Source of the DNA: Crocinitomix sp.
GTDB taxonomy: Bacteria; Bacteroidota; Bacteroidia; Flavobacteriales_D; Crocinitomicaceae
Direction: 5' to 3'
DNA length: 6,743 bases
Assembly (NCBI GenBank): GCA_020849935.1
Contig: JADZFJ010000553.1
Coordinates: 1 to 6,743 of the forward strand
This document shows, piece after piece, positions 1-5,201 of the stretch. The notes under the pieces are model-generated. The model was given only the letters and a program-made list of their open reading frames with translations. It had not been told where the DNA came from and ran no database searches. Numbering within the stretch: the stretch's first letter is position 1; each line of letters opens with the position of its first letter. Made by a program: the position numbers and the translations under genes.

Positions 1-1155
1 ACCAAATCAATCAACTTCAATAAACCCGTTTCAGAACTCATCGAAATCTATAATTTTATCTTGCGTGAACAACTCGGAATTCGCAAATTTGTGCTTTACA
101 ATTTGGTGGACGATTGGAATATCATTGCAAAAATTGGAGTAAAAGGCAAAATAAAGGACCTGAATATCGAACGTGACATTCTTAAATTTAAAGAAATCAC
201 CGTTATTGAATCGTCTTACAAAAAGTCGTTAAATAATTTTGATGTCATTATTCCCGTGTTGCACAAAGACCGACCCTTGGCATTTTTATTTATCGCTGGT
301 ATTTTTGACAATAAAAAAGACAAGGCGCACAACTTTGGTAACTTAAATTTTATTCAAACCCTCACCAACATTATTGTGGTTGCCATCGAAAATAAACGCT
401 TGGCGAATGAGAGTTTAAAACAACAACGCATTAAACAAGAATTAGAAGTAGCATCCGAAATGCAGCGTTTGCTTTTTCCTTCTGATTTACCGTCAAATGG
501 CATTATTGATATTTCGGCAAAATACCTTTCGCACCACAAAGTAAGCGGGGATTATTACGATTACATTCGGCTAAACAACGACGAATTTATGGTGTGTATT
601 GCCGATGTCTCCGGCAAAGGACTTTCGGCTGCCATGCTCATGGCAAATTTCCAAGCCACCGTGCGTACCCTATACAATTACCAACGATTAGACCTTGAAG
701 AATTGGTAACCGTTCTCAATGACAAGGTGTTTACCAGCGCCAATGGCGAAAAATTTATTACCTTTTTTATTGCCGAATACAATTCCGTCACCCGAAAATT
801 AAAAAACATTAATTCTGGGCACAATTGGCCATTGTTGATTCGTGGCAAAAATTCGCAGTTTTTGAACAAAGGGTGCATCGGCCTAGGTATGTTGCGCGAA
901 TTACCATTTTTAGAAAGCGCCGAGGTGGACATTCAAACCAATACTACCTTAATTTTGTATACCGATGGCGTGGTGGAATTAGAAAACAATACTTCTGAAC
1001 AATTTGAAACTGAACGTTTAACTAAGATCGTTCAAAATTTCTATCCCTTGTCCATGGAAGACCTCAACGAAATAGTTTTCAGTAAATTAGATGATTGGCG
1101 TGGCCCTCGAAATTATGTAGATGACACCGCAATTCTAAGCTGCAGGATTTTTTAA
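1..1155 (+). CDS. GAF-like/SpoIIE PP2C-type serine/threonine phosphatase, 5' end outside window
   Basis: The reading frame is open from base 1 and runs 384 codons to TAA at 1153-1155, so the true start lies upstream; the TTG at 61 is internal and not a credible start. Residues about 1-125 (numbered from base 1) look like a GAF-type sensor domain. A helical linker follows at about 130-160, with the EVASEMQRLLFP signature that precedes RsbU-like phosphatase domains. The SpoIIE/PP2C domain then shows its conserved motifs: GDYYD (183-187), ADVSGKG (201-207), SGHN (272-275), YTDG (320-323) and a late DD (374-375), so the metal-binding aspartates appear intact. Such enzymes dephosphorylate Ser/Thr on regulatory proteins, classically STAS-type anti-sigma antagonists; the substrate here is unknown. 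No transmembrane segment is visible, so it is probably cytoplasmic. Judged by homologues from memory, only about 10-25 residues are missing. The family is certain; the signal sensed is not. Confidence 0.9.
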   Translation, partial: TKSINFNKPVSELIEIYNFILREQLGIRKFVLYNLVDDWNIIAKIGVKGKIKDLNIERDILKFKEITVIESSYKKSLNNFDVIIPVLHKDRPLAFLFIAGIFDNKKDKAHNFGNLNFIQTLTNIIVVAIENKRLANESLKQQRIKQELEVASEMQRLLFPSDLPSNGIIDISAKYLSHHKVSGDYYDYIRLNNDEFMVCIADVSGKGLSAAMLMANFQATVRTLYNYQRLDLEELVTVLNDKVFTSANGEKFITFFIAEYNSVTRKLKNINSGHNWPLLIRGKNSQFLNKGCIGLGMLRELPFLESAEVDIQTNTTLILYTDGVVELENNTSEQFETERLTKIVQNFYPLSMEDLNEIVFSKLDDWRGPRNYVDDTAILSCRIF

Positions 1156-1196
1156 ATAATGTCAAAAATTAAAGTCAAAATCCCAATAAAATAATT

Positions 1197-1204
1197 TAAA
1201 TTTG
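1197..1204 (+). promoter_or_regulatory. Bacteroidota-type -7 box for the MORN gene
   Basis: TAAATTTG is an exact match to the Bacteroidota sigma-A -7 consensus TAnnTTTG. It lies 18 bases before the ATG at 1223 in an AT-rich gap after the phosphatase gene. No clear TTTG -33 element sits at the usual distance. If the box is used, transcription would begin near 1209-1211, which excludes the upstream TTG at 1202 as a start codon. Confidence 0.5.
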
Positions 1205-1222
1205 TGTAAAAAACTAAGCAAA

Positions 1223-1930
1223 ATGAACACTAACTTCTTTAAAATAGCTCCTTTAACTTTCTTATTCTTTTTATTTACCTTTTCATTCACCTCATTCGCA
1301 GGCGACACCCTTTATTACGATTCTGGGGATAAATATTGTGGTCAATTAGTAGATGGTCAACCAAATGGAAAAGGCACCATGATTTGGGTAGCAGGAGATT
1401 CTTACACAGGCGATTGGGTTGACGGATACATTAATGGTTACGGCACCATGAATTGGATGAATGGAGACAAATACACCGGCGACTGGAAAAATGGTTTAAT
1501 GGAAGGCTATGGCGAAATAAAATGGGCGAGCGGCGAACGTTACGAAGGTGCTTGGAAATTGAATAATAGAACAGGCAAGGGAAAATATAGTTGGCCAAAC
1601 GGCAATTCTTATGCTGGCGATTTTGTGGAGGGTGCACTCCAAGGTAAAGGAGTATATACCTATGCTTCTGGTGATGTTTACAAAGGCGGTTGGGAAAACA
1701 ACGTAAAAAGCGGAAAAGGCACCTTGAATTGGATTGACGGAACAACTTACACCGGAGCTTGGTCTAATGACAGCCAAAACGGAAAAGGTACCATGGTTTG
1801 GCCAAATGGCGACAAATACACCGGACAATGGCTTAATGGAGCAATTACTGGAAAAGGTACCATGAAATACATTTCTGGTGTCACCGAAAAAGGAATCTGG
1901 AAAGATAGCGTTTTGCAATCTGCAAATTAA
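1223..1930 (+). CDS. Exported MORN-repeat protein
   Basis: This is a 235-residue protein starting at ATG 1223. An in-frame TTG at 1202 would add seven residues but overlaps a promoter-like box and would push a charged stretch ahead of the signal peptide, so ATG is preferred. Residues 1-26 form a Sec signal peptide: Lys7, a Phe/Leu-rich core, then a likely SFA|GD cleavage site. From Tyr38 the protein is an uninterrupted MORN array: eight repeats of exactly 23 residues (38-221), then a 14-residue partial ninth. Each repeat starts with a Y-x-G-x-W type motif, has a central G-x-G (usually GKG), and ends in an aromatic residue plus a Gly turn. There is no C-terminal sorting domain, lipobox or enzyme domain. 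MORN arrays form elongated beta-hairpin sheets and usually bind proteins or membranes; the ligand here is unknown. A periplasmic or cell-surface location is inferred. The neighbouring phosphatase gives no firm functional link. Confidence 0.93.
   Translation: MNTNFFKIAPLTFLFFLFTFSFTSFAGDTLYYDSGDKYCGQLVDGQPNGKGTMIWVAGDSYTGDWVDGYINGYGTMNWMNGDKYTGDWKNGLMEGYGEIKWASGERYEGAWKLNNRTGKGKYSWPNGNSYAGDFVEGALQGKGVYTYASGDVYKGGWENNVKSGKGTLNWIDGTTYTGAWSNDSQNGKGTMVWPNGDKYTGQWLNGAITGKGTMKYISGVTEKGIWKDSVLQSAN
1334..1885 (+). repeat. Eight in-frame 69-bp MORN-coding repeats
   Basis: Eight consecutive 69-bp units begin at 1334, 1403, 1472, 1541, 1610, 1679, 1748 and 1817. Each encodes one 23-residue MORN motif with no insertion or deletion between units. 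The DNA is diverged but shares short blocks such as GGAAAAGGCACC or GGAAAAGGTACC and AAATACACCGG. This fits an old internal duplication maintained at the protein level. A truncated ninth unit occupies 1886-1927. Confidence 0.9.
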
Positions 1931-1947
1931 TCGCTGTTTAAAGCTTC

Positions 1948-1966
1948 AATAAATTTATTTTTTTTT
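1948..1966 (+). terminator. Possible weak terminator after the MORN gene
   Basis: AATAAATTTATT (1948-1959) is a perfect 12-bp palindrome that runs into nine T residues at 1958-1966, starting 18 bases after the MORN stop codon. The position suits an intrinsic terminator, but the stem contains no G or C and would be weak. The T-run also directly abuts the structured element that begins at 1968 and may belong to it. Confidence 0.3.
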
Positions 1967-1967
1967 A

Positions 1968-2107
1968 GGGCGTTCCCCAGACATTCGTTCCCAACTGCAA
2001 AGTCGGGAACGAATCGTCAGGGTCAGGCTGTTCGTTACAAGTCCTCGTCCCACCTCAACAAGATGAGGGCCTGTGGGCTTTTCTCTTCCATCCTTAACGC
2101 GGGGGGG
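1968..2107. repeat. Structured GC-rich intergenic element (REP-like or RNA-like)
   Basis: This block is visibly more GC-rich than its surroundings and has no coding frame. It opens with GGGCGTTCCCC and ends in TTAACGC followed by seven G residues; GCGTT (1970-1974) and AACGC (2096-2100) are complementary and could close the whole element. Hairpin 1 has perfect 10-bp arms, ATTCGTTCCC (1983-1992) and GGGAACGAAT (2005-2014), around a 12-nt loop. It extends through GAC/GTC and CCC/GGG (1976-2022) with one A-A mismatch and one bulged C. Hairpin 2 pairs CCTCA (2053-2057) with TGAGG (2064-2068), extended by CCCA/TGGG at 2049-2052 and 2074-2077. From memory, blocks like GGGCGT-hairpin-GGGTCAGGCT followed by a TTCG- or TCCG-containing stretch recur between genes in many Bacteroidota genomes. 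This could not be checked here. Orientation and function are unknown. Confidence 0.6.
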
Positions 2108-2150
2108 TGGTGTTTTTAATTTTAATCGTTGGGGTTGTTGTGGTTGTTTT

Positions 2151-2210
2151 TGGGTGGTTGGCGTTCATGTTGGGTGGTTGGCGTTCATGTTGGGGGGTTG
2201 GTGTTCATGT
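2151..2210. repeat. Three tandem copies of a 20-bp unit
   Basis: The unit TGGGTGGTTGGCGTTCATGT occurs head to tail at 2151-2170, 2171-2190 and 2191-2210. The first two copies are identical and the third differs at two positions (T to G at 2195, C to T at 2202). Since 20 is not a multiple of three, the array cannot encode a repeated peptide in one frame. The preceding bases, 2108-2150, are G/T-rich low-complexity sequence that may be a degenerate extension; nothing else is seen in them. Confidence 0.93.
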
Positions 2211-2229
2211 TGAGACACGAGGTCTCAAC
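2209..2229. repeat. Perfect 8-bp inverted repeat (hairpin) after the 20-mer array
   Basis: GTTGAGAC (2209-2216) and GTCTCAAC (2222-2229) are perfect inverted arms around the loop ACGAG. The hairpin starts at the last two bases of the third 20-mer, so the two are joined without a gap. There is no T-run on either side, which argues against an intrinsic terminator. It resembles short palindromes dispersed through Bacteroidota intergenic DNA, but that was not tested. Between it and the folE stop (2230-2283) only AT-rich sequence is seen, with a weak ATATAA/TTATAT pair at 2244-2249 and 2259-2264. Confidence 0.75.
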
Positions 2230-2283
2230 CTACGGAACGTACGATATAACGTCGGGTATTATATTAAATTAATGATTGATGAT

Positions 2284-2955
2284 TTAAACCCCAACTTTCA
2301 TTTGGAGGTAATTCAAAAATTCTTTTCGCACTTCAATATCATTGAATTTGCCACCAAATTCGCTCGTGACGGTGCTACTTTGAATATCTTTGATTCCACG
2401 TGAATTTACGCACAAATGTTTGGCATCAATTACACAGGCAACATCGTCGGTACCTAAATATTTTTGTAAATGGCGCACCACTTGCATGGTTAAACGCTCT
2501 TGCACTTGCGGGCGTTTGGCGTAATACTCCACAATTCGGTTCATTTTTGACAAACCAATTACCTTGCCTTTTGAGAAATAAGCCACATGCGCTTTTCCAA
2601 CAATTGGCAAAAAATGATGCTCGCAAGTTGAATAAAGTGTAATGTCTTTTTCCACCAACATTTCTACATATTGGTATTTATTCTCAAAATCAGAAGAGGT
2701 GGGAGCCTTTTTAGGATCGAGGCCGCCAAAAATTTCTTTTACGTACATTTTTGCTACCCTTTTTGGGGTTCCTTTAAGGCTGTCGTCCGATAAATCGAGA
2801 CCCAAGGTATGCATTATAGCCGCAAAATGAGATTCAATTTTTGCTATTTTTTCGTCATCTGACAGTTCAAAGGCGTCCGCACGCATAGGCGTGTCTCCGG
2901 AAGACATATAATGGTTGTCCCCTACCTCGTCAATTATGTCTAATCCGTTTTCCAT
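2284..2955 (-). CDS. folE: GTP cyclohydrolase I
   Basis: The 223-residue protein is a full-length FolE, which converts GTP to 7,8-dihydroneopterin triphosphate, the first step toward tetrahydrofolate and also the entry to queuosine-type deazapurines. Conserved blocks are GTPKRVAKMY (62-71), STCEHHFLP (109-117), GLSKMNRIVEYYAKRPQVQE (134-153) and HLCVNSRGIKD (180-190). The zinc ligands correspond to Cys111, His114 and Cys182, and His113 is the expected catalytic histidine. The N-terminal extension of about 30 residues, including the TPMRADAFE segment, is typical of Bacteroidota FolE and supports the ATG at 2955 over Met17 or Met24. The enzyme is a cytosolic homodecamer in characterised members. 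It stands alone on this strand between two plus-strand genes, with its own promoter-like box 16 bases upstream. Nothing about the sequence is unusual. Confidence 0.97.
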   Translation of the reverse strand: MENGLDIIDEVGDNHYMSSGDTPMRADAFELSDDEKIAKIESHFAAIMHTLGLDLSDDSLKGTPKRVAKMYVKEIFGGLDPKKAPTSSDFENKYQYVEMLVEKDITLYSTCEHHFLPIVGKAHVAYFSKGKVIGLSKMNRIVEYYAKRPQVQERLTMQVVRHLQKYLGTDDVACVIDAKHLCVNSRGIKDIQSSTVTSEFGGKFNDIEVRKEFLNYLQMKVGV

Positions 2956-2971
2956 GCTTTTTTAATTGTTG

Positions 2972-2979
2972 CAAATTTA
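2972..2979 (-). promoter_or_regulatory. Bacteroidota-type -7 box for folE
   Basis: Read on the minus strand, the box is TAAATTTG, an exact TAnnTTTG match, 16 bases before the folE ATG. No good TTTG -33 element is seen at the expected distance. The predicted 5' untranslated leader is only about 10 bases, leaving no room for a riboswitch. Confidence 0.5.
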
Positions 2980-3058
2980 ATAAGATAATTTCGTTCTTGG
3001 CTATTTGTCGGGAAGTTTATCCGATCATTACACCATCTTTAGAGAACGTATTCAATTA

Positions 3059-3074
3059 ATGTTTGTTCAAACAT
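3059..3074. promoter_or_regulatory. 16-bp inverted repeat, candidate operator in a divergent promoter region
   Basis: ATGTTTG and CAAACAT are perfect 7-bp inverted arms separated by TT. ATTAAT at 3055-3060 and again at 3078-3083 extends the symmetry, with a 3-bp offset on the right. It lies between the divergent folE and GreA-like genes, about 35 bases upstream of the candidate -33 element for the rightward gene. The form suits a site for a dimeric regulator such as a TetR-type protein, but no regulator gene is in the window and the assignment is inference. Confidence 0.35.
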
Positions 3075-3108
3075 ATTATTAATTTTTATGAAAAAAATAA
3101 ATTTTTGA

Positions 3109-3138
3109 TTTGTAAAACCTGTCAATTTTGTAACTTCA
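3109..3138 (+). promoter_or_regulatory. Candidate promoter for the GreA-like gene
   Basis: TTTG at 3109-3112 and TAACTTCA at 3131-3138 are separated by 18 bases, close to the Bacteroidota arrangement of TTTG, about 19 bases, TAnnTTTG. The -7 box matches at TAnnTT but not at the last two positions. Transcription would start near 3143, giving a leader of about 14 bases to the GTG at 3157 or about 32 to the ATG at 3175. Confidence 0.45.
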
Positions 3139-3156
3139 TCCCCTCAAACAGACACG

Positions 3157-3612
3157 GTGAAAAAAGATATAAAAATGGCACTCTTTCAAGAGTGTATGCG
3201 TTTTGTAGAAAAACGGATTAACAATACAACAATTGCCTTGAACGAAGTGCAAGAATCATTTGACGCTGAAACAAAAAGTACAGCTGGCGACAAACATGAT
3301 ACTGCCTTGGCCATGATGCAAATGGAAGCCGAACAAATTTCGAAACAACTGTCTGAAGCCACCAAATTAAAACAGTCGCTTTTACCAATTGACCCTGCCG
3401 AAAGTCATTCTACTTCCCGCCTTGGGAGTTTGGTCATTGCATCGAACGGAAATTTTTATATTGCCATTAGCGCTGGTAAAATAGAACTTGAAGGGGCAGT
3501 GTTTTTTGCCGTTTCCCCTTTTTCACCCATGGGACAAGTGTTAATGGATAAAAAAGCGGGCGACACAGCTAAATTTAATGACTTGAAAATTACGATTAAA
3601 GAAGTTATTTAA
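3157..3612 (+). CDS. Small GreA/GreB C-terminal-like protein
   Basis: The frame encodes 151 residues from GTG 3157, or 145 from ATG 3175; the GTG start keeps an N-terminal KKDIK stretch that I recall homologues having, but neither start has a ribosome binding site. Residues about 8-75 are predicted helical and coiled-coil-like, with the motif ETKSTAGDKHDT at 38-49. Residues about 88-151 are beta-rich and contain SPFSPMGQVLMDKKAGD (120-136), which resembles the SPIG-LLGKKVGD core of the GreA/GreB C-terminal domain. The layout, a helical N-terminus plus a GreA-like C-terminal fold, fits a transcription-factor-like protein that may bind RNA polymerase; that role is inference. From memory, close homologues are common in Bacteroidota and often carry the label 3-oxoacyl-ACP synthase. 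Nothing here supports that enzyme: at 151 residues it is less than half the usual length, and no KAS active-site motif is visible. It is cytosolic, with no signal peptide. The next gene starts 86 bases downstream. Confidence 0.75.
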   Translation: MKKDIKMALFQECMRFVEKRINNTTIALNEVQESFDAETKSTAGDKHDTALAMMQMEAEQISKQLSEATKLKQSLLPIDPAESHSTSRLGSLVIASNGNFYIAISAGKIELEGAVFFAVSPFSPMGQVLMDKKAGDTAKFNDLKITIKEVI

Positions 3613-3698
3613 TCGGAAAATTCATTTAAACGACTGTTTTTGAACTTTTCCCAACCCTTTTAAAAAATTTCTCGTTAGTGTAGTTAACACGCATACGT

Positions 3699-5171
3699 AT
3701 GAAATTAATTTTGACATTAAGCCTAACGATCATTGCCAATTGTATGATTGGTCAAAATTATCAATGTATTACGTCGGATCAAATAAATTATTTTGGAACT
3801 AGTACGTTGGATAATATTGTAGCTACGCGTACTGATTCTATTCAAGTAATAGATGGCGATTCTATTTTTTACTCATTTAAAACTGCCCGATTCGATGAAG
3901 AATGCCCAGTTACCGTGGCAGGTCCTTGGTTTGGAGATAAAGTGATTATAAAACCTGACGGACAAAATATTTTTTTTAACAAAGTATTGGACAGCGTGTT
4001 TATTGAAACAAATGCACACTTAAACGATACGTTCTTGGTATATACCTATCCAACTGGCGAATGGATAAAAGGCACGGTTAATTTGATCGAATCGTCTACC
4101 ATTTTAGGTGAAATTGATTCAGTAAAAACAATTGACCTATTTAGCAACTCGCCCGAATTTGATGTGTTAACTCCTGCCATTAAACTTGGCAAAAACAGCG
4201 GTTTTGTTCAAATTTTTTCTTTATATGATTTCCCTGGATTTAATAACACGTTAACGCTAGTAGGAAGCGAATTTCCTCGTGTCGGGCTCACGCGTCGCAA
4301 ACGTGGTGAAATCTTCGATTTTCAAATAGGCGATAGCTTAAATTATTCAACGAACGAGAGCAATACTAATACGAACATTGGTACCGGGCATCGAATTGAA
4401 TTATCTTTTACAGAAAAAACGTTATGGTGGCCAGACTCGGTTACTTATAAAACACATATTACCGATGAAAAATCCAATTTTATGGGATCGCCGATTCCAA
4501 CTTCTGTTACTACCCTTGAGTATGATAGTGAAATGACGTTTTACAATTTAGATGCTTATGTGGACACTCATTTGCCAAGTGAATTTTGGTATGATTCTAC
4601 ATCGAATGCATTGCGCTATTCTGTACTTCGAGTTGATTATTGCGGACGACTAGTGGAAGATTTACACTATATGGGACACATCATTCGGATGTATGATTGG
4701 CCTGAAGTCGATGACACCACTCGAGAATGTTATGTAGGTGAAGCCTTTTATATCGATGAACAGACTTACCAATACATTGAAGGTTGTGGTGGAAACTTAT
4801 TTCCTCAATTCGTTAATTATCATGGAACAGGTGGACCAAGCGCAGGAGGCAGTATCAACTGGATTTCAAATGAAAAAGGGGATTGTGGCAATTATCTTTA
4901 TATTGGCGTTGATACCACAACACAAACATCATTCAATTTTAACGTCTACCCTAATCCAACTTCTGATTTTTTGACAATTACAAGCGAAAAAGATGAGCCT
5001 ATTTGGTATATTACCCTCACTAGTATGAATGGTGATTTAGTTTCTTCCGAATTCGTGGATGATATTTCCTACCAATTGGATTGTAATACCTTTAAATCTG
5101 GCAATTACTTATTGCAGGTTTTCTTTATAAATAAGGAACCTGAAAATAAGTTAATTACTATTGTTCGATAA
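3699..5171 (+). CDS. Secreted protein with T9SS type A sorting domain, function unknown
   Basis: The 490-residue protein begins at ATG 3699 with a signal peptide (residues 1-19; core LILTLSLTIIANCMIG, likely cut after Gln19). Cys15 does not sit in a proper lipobox, so this is probably not a lipoprotein. Residues 412-490 form a T9SS type A sorting domain: VYPNPTSDFLTI (416-427), a central NGDLV, SGNYLLQV near residues 467-474 and a terminal KLITIVR. This domain directs export across the outer membrane by the type IX system and is normally removed. The body (20-411) is acidic and beta-strand-rich with many aromatic residues. It has a GEIFDFQIGDSLNY segment (203-216) and cysteines at 315, 344, 363 and 396. 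I recognise no catalytic domain, and it may be a lineage-specific surface or extracellular protein. No convincing promoter is seen in the 86-bp gap upstream. It ends 30 bases from the convergent bioD. Confidence 0.9.
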   Translation: MKLILTLSLTIIANCMIGQNYQCITSDQINYFGTSTLDNIVATRTDSIQVIDGDSIFYSFKTARFDEECPVTVAGPWFGDKVIIKPDGQNIFFNKVLDSVFIETNAHLNDTFLVYTYPTGEWIKGTVNLIESSTILGEIDSVKTIDLFSNSPEFDVLTPAIKLGKNSGFVQIFSLYDFPGFNNTLTLVGSEFPRVGLTRRKRGEIFDFQIGDSLNYSTNESNTNTNIGTGHRIELSFTEKTLWWPDSVTYKTHITDEKSNFMGSPIPTSVTTLEYDSEMTFYNLDAYVDTHLPSEFWYDSTSNALRYSVLRVDYCGRLVEDLHYMGHIIRMYDWPEVDDTTRECYVGEAFYIDEQTYQYIEGCGGNLFPQFVNYHGTGGPSAGGSINWISNEKGDCGNYLYIGVDTTTQTSFNFNVYPNPTSDFLTITSEKDEPIWYITLTSMNGDLVSSEFVDDISYQLDCNTFKSGNYLLQVFFINKEPENKLITIVR

Positions 5172-5201
5172 AAAAATTGGGTAAATTAAGATTGAAATTG
5201 T

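Noticed and set aside
61..63. TTG as the start of the phosphatase gene.
   Set aside because: The upstream twenty codons in the same frame are open and read like the start of the GAF-like region, so the gene begins before the window.
1431..1918. Two long minus-strand frames (104 and 140 codons) opposite the MORN gene.
   Set aside because: They mirror the repetitive MORN coding sequence, which keeps antisense frames open. Their residues are the reverse-complement shadow of the repeats.
2020..2050. A tRNA T-arm-like GTTCG segment in the structured element.
   Set aside because: The surrounding bases do not form a 5-bp T stem, and there is no acceptor stem, anticodon arm or D arm at the required distances.
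2151..2210. A CRISPR-like array.
   Set aside because: The 20-bp units are contiguous with no spacers, and no cas gene is present. It is a simple tandem repeat.
2107..2403. A plus-strand frame of 98 codons starting with a hydrophobic Val/Gly-rich stretch.
   Set aside because: It begins in low-complexity G/T sequence, passes through the 20-bp tandem array and then runs antisense into the 3' end of folE. Its hydrophobic start is a product of G/T-rich codons, not a real membrane segment.
2400..2830. Plus-strand frames of 80 and 62 codons, and a 66-codon minus-strand frame, within folE.
   Set aside because: All lie wholly inside a confidently identified folE in other frames and show no recognisable motif.
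3692..3701. A perfect 10-bp palindrome CATACGTATG overlapping the start codon of the T9SS gene.
   Set aside because: Several 10-bp palindromes are expected by chance in a window of this size, and nothing else points to an operator here.
4738..4974. A 78-codon plus-strand frame within the T9SS cargo gene.
   Set aside because: It is a shifted-frame shadow inside a gene with clear protein-level signals, and it lacks its own upstream signals.
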